Below are positions 1 through 10,408 of a stretch of 64,000 nucleotides of DNA, in pieces. Position numbers and translations under genes: made by a program. This DNA is from Dactylis glomerata (Eukaryota; Streptophyta; Magnoliopsida; Poales; Poaceae), in the NCBI GenBank assembly GCA_007115705.1, contig QXEO01000152.1, forward strand, positions 1,143,496-1,207,495, read 5' to 3'. The notes below the pieces were generated by a model, which had not been told where the DNA came from, made no database searches, and was given only the letters and a program-made list of their open reading frames with translations. Position 1 is the first letter of the stretch; the number at the start of each line of letters is the position of its first letter.

Positions 1-99
1 TAATGCCCAAAGTAAATCTCATAGTGATCCTCTTGACATATGCACGTTATCTTTATTCTATCAATTGCCCAACTGTAATTTGTTTACCCAGCATGTTGT
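1..99 (-). mobile_element. Left fragment of Athila-related element F
   Basis: This is the left flank of the large insertion A. Removing A (100-46403) and one copy of the 5-bp duplication joins it to 46409 onward, giving one continuous sequence of F. From memory, the joined sequence resembles an LTR or untranslated stretch common in Pooideae Gypsy elements; this was not checked against any database. No gene is visible. The reading frame that crosses it continues into A only by chance. Confidence 0.6.
95..99. repeat. Target site duplication of compound element A (left)
   Basis: GTTGT lies immediately left of the LTR start at 100 and recurs at 46404-46408, just right of the last LTR. The matching pair shows that everything between entered the target as one insertion, or expanded in place after one insertion. 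Confidence 0.85.
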
Positions 100-111
100 T
101 GTCGGTGTTCT
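100..111 (+). repeat. 12-bp remnant of the outer left LTR of A
   Basis: The 12 bases TGTCGGTGTTCT equal the first 12 bases of the LTRs at 4376 and 45493. At 112 the sequence switches directly to internal RNase H sequence equivalent to 17100, so the rest of the LTR and about 4 kb of 5' internal sequence are missing. Confidence 0.8.
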
Positions 112-2083
112 CAGAGTGGGCCGTGGAGCTTCAACCCTTCGAGATCTCCTTCGAAACTACAAAGGTAATCAAGAGCAAGGCTTTGGCCGAGTTCACTGCA
201 GAATGGACCGATCCGTTCGCCGACGAGCCTCCCGAGGTGGAGTCAACACTCCCAAGAGAGGAGGCCCCAGGCCTCTGGGTCATGCACTTTGACGGCGCCT
301 TCAACCTCCCCGGTGCGGGAGCTGGTGCTGTCCTGACCTCTCCCTCTGGAGACAAGCTCTTCTACGCCGTACAGCTCTGCTTTAAGCCTGAGCACAAGGT
401 CTCCAACAACATCGCGGAATATGAAGGACTACTCGCCGGCTTAAGGGCGGCGAACGCTTTGGGCATCAAGCGCCTCATCGTCAAGGGAGATTCACAGCTG
501 GTTGTGAACTTCTCGAACAAGAGCTATACTCCAAAGGATGAGCACATGGCGGCTTATCTCGAGGAGCATCGAAAGATGGAAAAATGCTTCCAAGGCTTGG
601 AGCTGAAGCACATCCCGAGAGGAGAAAATGTGGAACCGACGAGATCGCCAAGCGCGCCTCTCATCGCCTGGCACAACCTGCCGGCGTCTTTGAGGAGCGT
701 CTCTTCAGACCGTCCGCTTCTCCATCGTCATCCGGATCAGACCCACCACCTGCCCTGCCGCCGCCGGAGCAGGGGGCTCCAGACTGTGGGCCTCCTTCGG
801 GTGACCGCGTCCTTCTGGCATTGGCACGGCAGGAGGGAGTGGATTGGATCCTCGAGCTCAAGGCCTTCCTCACCAGCAGCAGGCTTCCCGAGGATGAAGT
901 GGAGGCCGAAAGGATCGTGCGCCAAGCTTCGGGCTACTACGTCAAGGATGGTGACTTGTATCGGCGTCGCCCAAATGGCATCGCTCTGAAGTGCATATCT
1001 ACTCACCAAGGCCAAGAGCTTCTCAGGGACATCCACGCCGGCGAGTGCAGCCATCATGCTTCCGCTGCAACTCTAGCCGCGAAGGCATATCGAAGCGGCT
1101 TCTACTGGCCCTCAGCGCTCGGGGATGCGGCAGAGATGGTCAAGAGGTGCGAGGCGTGCCAATTCCATGCCAAGCAGATCCACCAGCCGGCGCAGGAGCT
1201 GTAAACCATCCCACTCACTTGGCCATTTGCAGTTTGGGGGCTGGACATCCTTGGTCCGTTCCCCAGAGCGCAAGGGGGCTACCGCTACCTCTACGTCGCC
1301 ATCGACAAATTCACCAAGTGGGTGGAGGTGGAACCGGTGTGCACCATCCCGGCCAGGTCCGCAGTCAAGTTCATCCGTGGGCTGGTCTGTCGTTTTGGTG
1401 TGCCTAACCGCATAATCACCGACAACAGCAGCCAGTTCACCAGCGGACTGTTCCGGGAGTACTGTGCATCGGCCGACATCAAGATCTGCTTCGCCTCCGT
1501 CGCCTACCCCTAGAGCAATGGCCAGGCCGAGTGTGCTAACGCCGAAGTCCTCAAGGGACTCAAGACGAAAAGCTTCAACGCCAAGCTCGAGGCCTGCGGC
1601 AAAAAATGGTTAGACAACCTCCAATCCATCTTGTGGTCCATCAGGACTACCGCCACCAAACCCACTGGAGAGACCCCTTTCTTCTTGGTCTATGGGGCGG
1701 AGGCTGTTCTTCCCACCGACGTCAAGTTCGGGTCGCCAAGAGTGCTCGCCTTCGACGAAATTCGCCAAGAGGACCTCATCAAGGATCGCCTCCTCCTGCT
1801 CAAAGAAGCTCGGTGCCAAGCCGCGCTCCGCGCCGCGAGGTACCAGCAAGGACTACGCCACTACCATAGCCGCCATGTTCGAGCAAGGACTCTGGAGGTC
1901 GGCGACCTGGTGCTGAGGAGAATACTCTCTCGCGAGGGCCTGCACAAGCTGTCTCCAATGTGGGAAGGACCCTTCAAGGTGACGCACATCGCCAGGCCAG
2001 GCTCGGCGCGGCTGGAAACCGCAGAAGGCGTGCTGGTGGGGAACCCGTGGAACATAGCTCATCTGCGAAAGTTCTACCCTTAG
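112..2083 (+). pseudogene. Element A pol fragment, left unit (RNase H to integrase), broken
   Basis: This is the 3' part of a Tat-lineage pol. It starts in the linker after the classical RNase H, passes through the archaeal-type RNase H (HFDGAF near 288, NNIAEYEG near 408, GDSQLV near 486), then the integrase HHCC zinc domain (HHAS near 1053; two Cys near 1150) and the catalytic core (D in GLDILG, D in ITDNSS, E in NGQAEC), ending at LRKFYP and the TAG at 2081-2083. It is broken by a 1-nt deletion near 632 relative to the copy at 17100-17825, by TAA at 1202-1204 (CAA at 42321 in the other copy) and by TAG at 1511-1513 (CGG at 42630). Non-functional copy of the polyprotein that would process, reverse-transcribe and integrate the element. 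Confidence 0.85.
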
Positions 2084-3231
2084 GTTCCTCACGAGGAGAT
2101 GAAGACCGTTTTCACGGCACTTGTATCAGCTCAAGCTGCTCTTAAGCACTGATATTAAGTTATTGCGCAACATAGCGCCTCTGCTTCGGCATGACATTAA
2201 AATGGCATGAAGTCTATTTATTTTCAGTTGTACTCCACGCGGAAGGGGGCTAGGCATGGTGTCTATGCTGGGGCCTTCGCCCGGAAAACAGCAAGCCTGA
2301 AAAACCCGAAGGGAGTGAGCTCTGGTCGGGGGCGACGGCCCTGTTATCGACCACCTCCAAATACCCATGGTGCTTAGTTCCTCGCGAAGTACACCGGAAA
2401 ATAAAAAATCTTCGAGGAAAGTCCAAGGTGTGCCCAAGGCACCCGCCAAGGACCAGCCCCTCGTGAGCAACCCTCACGAGGAAGCAAGGATGCGTCGATG
2501 CAACAAGCATCCGCAGGAAGATTCCCTCTACCGAGGAAGGCCTAACGTGGCAGGATTATTGAAGACCAAGGCCGCTCCGATTATCTTGCGAAGGAGACGC
2601 AGATCCGGAGGTCCGCGCCAGGCCCTTCACCTAGTGAGCAACCCTTGCGAGGTGTCAACGGTCTCTGGGCTCTCTTAAGCGTCGATGTTTTCACGTCCGT
2701 GAGGGTCCGGCTTCCCTGAACGATGAGGAAGGCCCCGTGAATCGCCACGCGCGGCAATTTGCTCTTAGCTGCTGGCACAGATAGTGCCGCGCTCCTCCAC
2801 GACGGAGAAGGTCCCTCTGCCGGTCACAGGGGCATCTTATTCGCCTTCTTTTTTCGTTTGTTTTATCGACTTGTTTTTCCGTTTTCGGGGATTTGGGGTT
2901 TTTTCTTTTCCAACTCTTTCTTCAACTTCTTGTCTCAGGAATCGTCCAATGTGTCATCGGCGCCGACCCCATCTCGAGCTCTGAGGCGAAGGGAGGCCTC
3001 CCGTCGACGCTAACAGCTCACTAGGGCTCTCGAGCGTGCGAATGACCAGGACAATGAAGAGCAATGAGAAGCGAAGTGCAAGATAGCTAATAAGCAGATT
3101 TCATTGGAGCATCCCCAACAAGGGGATGATCAAAGGCACGGCGGGGCATACCCCGCCGGCGAGGACTACAGCAAAAGAGGGGAGGAGACTAGTTCCCCTC
3201 CCCAGAAGACTACTGCGCCAGGACCTCCTCT
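2084..3231. other. Non-coding 3' spacer of A, left unit
   Basis: No supported gene. The stretch is almost identical to 43203-44350. It holds several CCTCRYGAGG palindromes (for example 2087-2096 and 2472-2481), a T-rich tract near 2850-2930 ending in a splice-acceptor-like TCTCAG, and a GC-rich stem-loop at 3141-3158 with a second G-rich/C-rich pairing just after it. The hairpins lie downstream of the antisense B3 gene and could mark its 3' end. Confidence 0.6.
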
Positions 3232-3998
3232 TCACTGCGCCGTGGGCTGGAGGTAGGTGCGGTGGACGCCACCGGCGGTGAAGACCCGCACCGAAGCCTC
3301 CAGCGTCGCCAGCTTGAAGCGGAAGACGAGGTGGTCGCCGACGCGGAGGCGATGGCCGAGGGCGAAAGCCCTCCAGCGGCCAGAGAGGACGGCATCGCCG
3401 CCCGCTCCGAGGAGGATGTCCACAGGCCAGAAGAGATCTGGCCTGCTCTGCTCCCCCAGGGCAATCTCCCCGGCGGCCATGCCGGGGGCGTAAACCACCC
3501 TCCGGACTGCGTCGGGCAGCCGGAGGGAGCTGAAGCCCGGAGCGTTGACAACGACGAGGAGCTCCAGGAAGCGGGACCCCGGGCCGATGAGGGGTCCCAG
3601 CATCGCCGCCGCCAAGTGGCGCGGAGTGGCAACCACCCCGTTCGCCAGCGGGGCCGGAGGATCTGCAGCGGGGGGAAGAGGCCCCAGGGTGGCCTCCACC
3701 TCCCGAAGTGCCCGGTCAATGCTCCCCGGGGCGCGGGGAGCAGGCGCCGCCGCCAGCGGCGACGGCAAGTTCATAGCGCCTCCGGGCGCGGGACCCCTAA
3801 GAGTCAGGGCGCCGGAGGTCCCCGAGGAGGCGCGGTTCGCCTCGTCCTGCCTCGGCGCGCCAATGCGGAGGGGGCCGCCGGCGCCGGGCGTCCACATGGC
3901 CGCGATCTTCGCCTTGTTCCCGCTGCCCGGGGGGGGCGCCCGCGGCGCTTTGCCCCCGAGCTTGATCCAGCGGCGGCGTCGGAGGCGGAGGGATCCAT
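3232..3998 (-). pseudogene. Antisense B3-domain protein gene of A, left unit (frameshifted N terminus)
   Basis: On the strand opposite to pol, an open frame at 3232-3897 encodes 221 residues. Its C-terminal half reads as a B3 DNA-binding domain: RLPDAVRRVV, then WPVDILL, GRWRAFALGHRL, VGDHLVFRF and VRVFTAGG, in the usual B3 strand order. An in-frame-looking upstream start at 3998 (MDPSASDAAAG) leads to an AT-hook-like KRRGRPP, but a run of 8 C (minus strand; 7 in the other copy) puts it out of frame with the B3 part. The frames would join with 6 or 9. B3 proteins are plant-specific transcription factors acting in the nucleus. Middle parts are Ala/Pro-rich. A TATA-like box lies upstream at 4070-4077. 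Conservation of the B3 frame in both copies while pol has decayed is notable. Single-exon as far as I can see. A start at 3897 alone would give a shorter but intact protein. Confidence 0.72.
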
Positions 3999-4069
3999 CA
4001 GCTTGGGGGCGTGGAGGAAGAAGTGGCGCTGGAGGAAGGAGGTGAAGTGCCGGAGGTCTCGAGGAGGCT

Positions 4070-4077
4070 CTATTTAA
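4070..4077 (-). promoter_or_regulatory. TATA-like box for the antisense B3 gene
   Basis: The minus strand reads TTAAATAG about 72 bp upstream of the ATG at 3998, and the same box is kept in the right copy near 45188. The position fits a core promoter that drives antisense transcription away from the LTR. Confidence 0.45.
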
Positions 4078-4375
4078 GGGGAACGTTCAGCGTCGATGCG
4101 TCAAATCTCAGCGCGGGAATCGAAGCGTTGGCGCAGCGCTTCGCAGTGAAGCGACGCGCCATCATGATGGTTTGACGCCTCGGGGACTGTAGCGTCGCCC
4201 GCCGTTTTGTCTCACCAGCTGCGGCCGCGCCATGTGTCCGCAACCTCCGCTTCTTCACATGGTCCTCTGACCGCGCGGTTGACGCGTGCCGTTGGAGGGC
4301 CCAGCAGCTTCTGGGGCCCCCGGCCCTTCGCTCCCTCGAGAGGGCGCGTTCGCGGGCCAGGCTCCCGGGGGCTAC

Positions 4376-5286
4376 TGTCGGTGTTCTGGATACCGGGGTA
4401 TCCCGGTCCACCTGCTCCTGGGCCCCGTCATCGGCCCATCTTCAGCCCAGGGGAGAACCAACGACCCAAGCTACGGAGAAGACCCTCATGAGGAGGCGCC
4501 TCATGAGGAGAACGACGGTGGAAACTGCTAAGGACCAGAAGACCTCCTCACGAGCCCCCGCTGGTGAGGAGAGGGACCACGTCCGCATCAGCTCAGCACG
4601 TTGGTGTGCAGAGCAAGAAGATAAGGGACAGAAGACCGCGTACCGCCCACGCTACCTCCGACAGGGAGGAGACCAACTTTCGCTGTGCCTGCCCAAAGCG
4701 GCACAGTGGTTGTTGGCCACCCCCCTAAAAATAGCGTGGACGGTGCAGGGCGCCAGAAGAAGACGTCAGCTTCCTCCACCCACTCCGGTGGACCGGCGCC
4801 ACTACCCTACGAAGACTACGTCCACGGAAGAGCGTAGTCTACAGCTGTCCTCCCTCCTTGGCCGTGTGTGTGGCAACCCCTTCCCCAAGAAGATAAGGGG
4901 AAGGAGAACCTGGGCGCTATAAAAGGAGGGGAGGCCGCCCCTTAGAGGGGATCGAATCTTCATCTTCTCCAAGCTGCTAGCTGGGCACGCAGGTTCTTCA
5001 ACCTCTGGCCAGCTAGAGCTTTGTAACCAAGACCTTGTACTCCTCGCGAGGTGTCGCGTTGTAATACAAGAAGGCAGGAAGTAGGGGTGTTACCTCACCA
5101 CGAGGGCCCTAAACCTGGGTAAAGCTCGGTGTCTCTCTCTGCAGTGCGTAGTGCGTTCGACAACTCGAGGCTTCCGTCACCGTGCTTCGTTGCGATCCTA
5201 GATCTCACACGTTCAGCCCCCTGTGTTCGAATCTTTGGGTCCGTCGCGTGGTACCCCGTGTTCTTGCGACACGAAATCCATCGACA
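4376..5286 (+). repeat. Shared (middle) LTR of element A
   Basis: 911 bp, starting TGTCGG and ending ATCGACA. It is preceded by a G-rich polypurine-type tract (4361-4375) and followed at once by a primer-binding site. It therefore serves as 3' LTR of the left unit and 5' LTR of the right unit. A TATA box (TATAAAAG, 4918-4925) lies two thirds in. It has the same length as 45493-46403, with about 98% identity by eye; most differences are C/T or G/A. Confidence 0.9.
4918..4925 (+). promoter_or_regulatory. TATA box in the A LTR
   Basis: TATAAAAG in a GC-rich setting, repeated at 46035-46042 in the right LTR. It is the likely core promoter for genomic RNA of A. Confidence 0.6.
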
Positions 5287-5288
5287 TT

Positions 5289-5307
5289 TGGCGCGCCAGG
5301 TAGGGGG
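5289..5307 (+). promoter_or_regulatory. Primer-binding site of A
   Basis: TGGCGCGCCAGGTAGGGGG lies two bases after the LTR. It sits where minus-strand DNA synthesis is primed by the 3' end of a tRNA. I did not identify the tRNA with certainty. Confidence 0.65.
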
Positions 5308-5340
5308 CTGGGGTGTGTTTTCTCCTAGATCTGCTTTGAC

Positions 5341-6586
5341 ATGGCCGACGCCAACGCAAGGCTCGAGCGTCTTCGCCGTCGCAACGCTGTTTGGGGGCAA
5401 ACCGAGCCCATCTTCCATCGTCGTGAAGCTTCGGCCGGGGAGGAAGAGGAGGAAGATCTGGAGGCCTCCTACCTCCCGTCCGGGCGTACAGAGCCTTCGC
5501 TCTCCTTCACCGCCACCGCCACTTCTCGCGCTTGTTCTGGGAGTCAGCTGTCTCCTGCGCAGGCTCTTGCCATGGCGCAGGAGCTGCTGCGCTATCAACC
5601 CACTGATGACGGGCGCGAGGGGTGGCGCGCTCGAATCGCCGAGTTCGTCGCCATCGCCAACGAAGACCCGGCCCACGGAGGAGCCCAAGGCGCAGGAGAC
5701 CCAGATCCGGCGGCGGGGCGTCGCGCCCCGGGTGCCGGAGATGGGAAGGCCACCAAGGCCAAGAAGGTGGTTTCCCGCGCCGCATCTTCGCCGCGCGGGG
5801 AGCCCAGCTGCCAAATCGTCCAACGCGCTCCGGAAGACGCACGCGTCTCCCTCGAGCGCCGCCGCGAAAATCATGACCGCGCCATCGACGACATCGGCGA
5901 AGCTGGCAAGAACGTCAGGACCCCCGGCGACCCTATCTACAACCCCGGGTGCCTTGCTCTCACTCGCCAGCAACGCTATGTCGTCTGGCCTAACAAGTTC
6001 AAGCCGGACATCGGCGCGCGTTACGATGGGACCACCAACCCCATCGAATTCCTACAGCTCTACGTCGTCGCCGTCCAGGCCGCGCGTGGAGACCAGCGTG
6101 CCATGGCAAATTGGTTCCCCATTGCCCTCAAGGACGCTCCGCGAACTTGGCTCATGAATCTTCCTCAGGAATCCGTGACTTCATGGAAGGATTTATGTCG
6201 TCAGTTCGTTGCCAACTTCATGCCCACGTACGAGCACCCCGCTACTAAGAACGATCTTAAGGCGGTGCGTCAGTACAAGGGCAAGACGCTTCGTCAGTAT
6301 ATCCAGCGCTTCAGCCAGATGAGGAACAAGATCCCCAGGATCTCTAACGAGGAGGTCATCTCCGCGTTCTCCACGGGTGTCTCCGACATCAAGATGAGGG
6401 AGAAGCTGTCCGTGAATGATGAGCTGACTTCCGTCGTCAGGCTCTTCGAGATCGCCGACCGCTGCGCCAAGGCTGAGGAGGGGAGGCCCTTCGTGCACAA
6501 CCTGCCGGTGGCGCTTCCCCCAAAGCCGAAGTCCAAGGACCCCAAGCGAAAGGAGGCCGCTGTCCTCGTGGCGGAACCAGATCATA
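5341..6586 (+). pseudogene. Element A gag, 5' part (split by CACTA)
   Basis: The first ATG after the primer-binding site opens a 415-codon gag fragment. Residues 1-210 are charged and Ala/Arg-rich. About 215-380 form the retrotransposon gag (capsid) domain, with DGTTNPIEFLQLY, RTWLMNLP, SWKDLCRQF and LRQYIQRFSQMRN. Gag would assemble virus-like particles in the cytoplasm around the element RNA. The frame is cut at codon 416 by the CACTA element at 6587. Removing that element and one 3-bp duplication continues the same frame into the zinc-knuckle region at 14371, so the break is purely the insertion. Confidence 0.85.
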
Positions 6587-6820
6587 CACTACAAGAAATG
6601 TGTTGACTAGTGACCCTCTAATTTCGTCACTAGATCGTCATAATGGTTGATCTATGACGATTTTATGACGAAAAAATGATCGTCAAAAACGGGGCGTCGT
6701 TGATGATCGAACATGACGAATTCACTGAGATCATCATAACCGTCTATGACGATATTGGACCGTCATAACGGTTATGACGATTCAGTATCGTCATGGGCAA
6801 TTTGAGGAGGCCACATCAGC
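6587..6820. repeat. CACTA left terminal and subterminal repeats
   Basis: After the 28-bp terminal repeat, the words TGACGA, GTCATAA and ATCGTCA recur in both orientations to about 6800. The mirror region is 14120-14367. They are probably the transposase-binding array. Confidence 0.7.
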
Positions 6821-7354
6821 AATCCAACGTGGTATACGCGTGGCAGGAGGCCACATCAGCAATCCAACGTGGAATACAAGTGGCAGACATGTAAATTGAA
6901 ATCAGCCCAATCCATTTCAGTGATCTATATGGGCCAAGCCCAATAAGTCAGCCTATTTTATGATTGTTTTTCTCAATTCTTGTCTTCTAAATGGGCCTAG
7001 CCCAATATTCGGCCTTTTTAATATCCAGAACTTGGCCTTTTATCTCATTTCTTTTTTTGTCTAATTTATTATGAGGCTTGTCCCACTTGTCAGGTGGACC
7101 CACCAGTCAGATGGACTCCACTTGTCAGCTGTTCTCATAAACTGGTCCCACACACCAAGATAGTTCAAATTTTAAATTGATATCAAAAGTGGGTCCCAAT
7201 GGTCAGATTTTCATTTCAAACGGTTTCAAAAGCACATACATTTCAAACAGAAAAGAGACAAAATTCATCAAATAACACTGAAATTCATCTATTACAATCT
7301 TAAGAGTCTATTATAACCCAATTATGCCAGCTATTACAATAGAGCATAATATGC
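6821..7354. other. CACTA interior, no gene
   Basis: AT-rich sequence with a short direct repeat (GGAGGCCACATCAGCAATCC near 6806 and again near 6847). It has frequent GGGCC/GGCCC words but no supported coding frame. Confidence 0.5.
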
Positions 7355-7372
7355 TACTCCCTCCGTCCGTCC
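7355..7372 (+). mobile_element. Stowaway-type MITE terminus (one end only)
   Basis: A TA followed by CTCCCTCCGTCC is the canonical end of Stowaway (Tc1/Mariner) MITEs of grasses. I could not find the matching inverted end nearby, so this is a remnant or a chance match. Confidence 0.4.
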
Positions 7373-7895
7373 AAAGTTCCAACAGCCCAAAACATCACTA
7401 AAAAGACATCCCTGCACCTCACCTATTGATCAATTCCCACAGCAGCACCGGCCAGCCATAGCAGCAGCAGCGCCGGTGACGAGGGTTAACTCGACAAATG
7501 TCCTAGATGAAGGACTTAGGATCGGGGAGATAGGGCGTCGGATGAACTCGAAGGTAAAGTTAGTCGAAATAGGTGTGTATCGAAAGTAAACTTGGGTATT
7601 CAACCTGGCTTGCTTTCAATCTGCCCTACACCGTCCCCTCCTGACCCCTATATATAGGTGGCCAGGTCTCGAGGATCGGGTAGGGTCCGATACAGATTAC
7701 AAATATCGACATACGGTAATAACTCGTATTCAACTATCATTACAATTGGGCCTAGCTAAACGGGCCCTAGGGGTACTTAACTAACGGTCTCTATTAACTA
7801 TACCCTTGTCAGCCGGTCACCTCCCCCTGTTCTTCCCGCCCAGATCCTCACCCAGAGAGCTACCGCAGAAGAGCTGCCCAGGTCCTAGCCCAGCA
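7373..7895. other. CACTA interior, no gene; contains TATA-like word
   Basis: No coding frame. A stretch starting near 7484 (GGGTTAACTCGACAAATG) and running to about 7800 differs in composition from its surroundings and contains CCTATATATAGG near 7647. It may be a small inserted element that I cannot name. Confidence 0.3.
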
Positions 7896-8100
7896 GTGCA
7901 TCTGGCCGGCTTGTAGCAGTGCGTCTCGCCAGCTCCCAGCAGAGCGTCATATCGGCTCGCAGCAGCACGTCTCGCCGTCTCCCAGCAGAGCGCCTTGCTG
8001 GCTCACAATAGCACGTCTCACCGGCTCGCAGAAGCACGTCTCACCGACTCGTAGCAGCTCATGTCGCCGGCTCCCAGCGTAGTGCCTCGACAGCTCGCAA
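7896..8100 (+). repeat. Degenerate minisatellite, about 24-32-bp unit
   Basis: Repeats of the pattern CCGGCTCGCAGCAGCACGTC with variants (CTCCCAGCAGAGCG, CTCGTAGCAG) run head to tail for about 200 bp. No protein reading is supported. Confidence 0.6.
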
Positions 8101-9744
8101 AAAAGCAATCAGAATGTTATGTGCCGTTGTTAGAATTTTGTAAGAATATCAACAAATGCTTTAAGATGAAGACTGAGATGCTCATCTGTTCACTCAATCT
8201 AAAGAATATTGTGTTGTTACCAACACTTCATCAGCATGTTAACAATTAGAAATAATAAGCTGTAAGCGGAAAGGTACAACTCATATGTTACCAACACTTC
8301 ATCAGCATGTTAACACTTCTGATCAGGTTCTTACAGAAAACACATCTAACAGGCATAAAGTACAAGTACATCATAAACTGTACAGCATGGCATTATGCAT
8401 GTCCCAGCAGGAGCTTATGATGCTGACTTTAAATCTATTAGAAAAATTTGACATGAGAGAAGTTTGCAGCTCATGCAACAACAAAAATGGTTGGAGAAAA
8501 TTAGCATTTTTTAAAACTGCAAGGATTAATCCTCATCCAATTAAGTGACATGAGACAAGCTTTCAATTTTTCACTTTCTCCAGGCTACCAGTGTGTACAT
8601 GTAAGTAGATATGTATCCATATTGCACAATAGGAGTTTAATTTTTTTTTGCAGAAGTAATCAGCAATAATCTTCACCGGAGAAACCAAGAAAAATAGTTT
8701 GACTTATGCATCTTTTGGAACCGTGCTTACAATGCAGACAACTACAGAATACAGCACCTTAGAACTTGCATATACGATACAGTTTTAACTTTTTCTTGCA
8801 TTAGAAAATTTGCAAATCTTCTTACAAACTGAGAAAAAATAGCATGGAAATAACTGGAAACATATGGAAAGAGGGAAAAAGAAACCTCTTGATCTAACAA
8901 TGTGGTCTGTCGTAGTCAGATACATGTCCATCTTAGAAACCTGAAACATGACAAAAATGATACATAAAGAGCTACCCTCCTTGGCCAAATCATGGAGCAT
9001 GACAAAATACAATCTCTGATAGACTAGACCATACCAAATCAAAGAACGTCAGCTTGTCCTTGTTCACCAAGGCCGCAAGAGCATCCACACTTGCAGACTG
9101 TACACATACATCCTCCTACAGGTGCAACAATATAATGCTTCTCAGTGGTCGAATAACACCAAGATACAGCAACAGTAATACAACTAGACTGTATTCCTTA
9201 AGGTATCAGTAAATGCAACAATGTTTTAACTAGTTAGCATGCCTTAAGGTATCAGCATTTAATATTAGCAAGACAATGAATCCTATGGATAGACCAAAGA
9301 CTTATCTAATCCAGAGAAGACAGTGGTGCTTCCCAATAAACAAACTAGTCAACAAATCTAAGCAATTTCGTACCAGAAACAGCTAGAGACGACTCCTAAC
9401 AAGCACACATCGAATGAAATTACAGTACTGCCTCAAGACGAACTAGTCAACAAATCTAAGCAATTTCGTAACAGATCTAAAGTTAGCATTCCCAATAAAC
9501 AAACTGGTGATCCATACTCGACTATGAGTTCATAATTTAGAACCTAAATTTCCGCAGATCGCCAGATCGCCATGCTTAAGAAAGTGACGAATCGCATCAG
9601 CCTAAAACTTCCCATAGGTACCAAATCTAGGTAATCTAAGAACAGATCTAAAATCCCCATCCGCATCCATACCCAAATCCACAAGGACCCATAGCGTAAC
9701 TAGGAGATCCAGACTAACTACGCGAGTAACAGATCAGGGAGAAT
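8101..9744. other. CACTA interior with short direct repeats and a possible captured exon
   Basis: AT-rich, without a supported gene. A 29-bp direct repeat (ACCAACACTTCATCAGCATG) occurs near 8219 and 8289. A 30-bp repeat (CTAGTCAACAAATCTAAGCA) occurs near 9346 and 9441. On the minus strand, 9104 down to 9045 reads as an exon-like stretch (acceptor-like TGCACCTGTAG, then EDVCVQSASVDALAALVNKD, then donor-like GTATGG). I cannot identify that peptide. Confidence 0.35.
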
Positions 9745-9756
9745 CGAAAATGGTAC

Positions 9757-10000
9757 CATGTAGTCGGTGGTGATGAAGGGGTCATTGATGGCGACGAGCT
9801 CGACATCGGGGCACTGGAGCGCAACCCTGGCCATGAGCCTGCCGATACGGCCGAAACCTGCAGCGCCAAAGCAAAAAAACATCAGAAACCACCCCGGAAA
9901 AACAGCCTGCGTTGAAGCAAACCAGATCAGATCGGGCGGCCGGGACTCACCGTTGATGCCGATCTTGATGGGAGCTGCGCGGAGCACGTAGTACTGCGGC
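9757..10000 (-). pseudogene. GAPC: Captured fragment of cytosolic GAPDH, with intron
   Basis: The minus strand encodes IKIGING up to 9951. A GT-AG interval follows (donor GTGAGT at 9950, acceptor GCAG at about 9858), and then, at 9857-9757, GFGRIGRLMARVALQ followed by VELVAINDPFITTDYM and a donor-like GTACC. This is the N-terminal NAD-binding start of cytosolic glyceraldehyde-3-phosphate dehydrogenase, including the glycine-rich GxGxxG. The preserved intron shows that genomic DNA was captured, not cDNA. The catalytic domain is absent, so no glycolytic function is possible. A GC-rich stretch upstream (10000-10300), with a direct repeat of GGATCTGGATCTGATGGGGG, may be captured leader sequence. 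Confidence 0.8.
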
Positions 10001-10408
10001 ACCACTGTAGATGAGGACGCGTTCTCGTCGGAAGGGAGCACCGGCCGCGGCGACTCCTCCTATACATGCAGCTGCGCTAGCTTGGGAGGGAGAGGAAGGC
10101 AGTGACTTCCTCCTCCGCCTCGGGAGGGAGGTGGGTGGAGAGAGGTCCCTGTGGATCTGGATCTGATGGGGGGAAAGAGTGGCGGCGGTGCGTGTGTTCA
10201 CGGATCTGGATCTGATGGGGGGTCGAGGGAGGATAGGTGCTGCGCGCTTCTAGGGTTTGGTTGGACGGCGTGCTATCTCGCCGAGAGCGTTGGATCGGGA
10301 GGTTTTGACGGCTCAGTTCTGTTTCTGTCAGGTGATCCGTGTGAAGATCGGTTTTGTGTTCTGATTGGCTGGATCTAAGTCATGTGGATGTAATTTTGTG
10401 TTCTGATT

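Noticed and set aside
3262..4077. Plus-strand 271-codon frame opposite the B3 gene (also 44450-45163)
   Set aside because: Arg/Gly-rich shadow. The opposite strand gives a recognisable domain.
100..5286. The left unit of A as an independent retrotransposon
   Set aside because: It has no separate target duplication; GTTGT matches only the far right end at 46404, and the LTR at 4376 is followed by primer-binding site and gag of the right unit.
7484..7800. A small LTR or MITE insertion
   Set aside because: Composition changes and a TATA-like palindrome is present, but I found no terminal repeats or target duplication, so I left it unnamed.
9718..10041. A working GAPDH gene
   Set aside because: Only the first part of the NAD-binding domain is present, inside a CACTA element, with no downstream exons in order.
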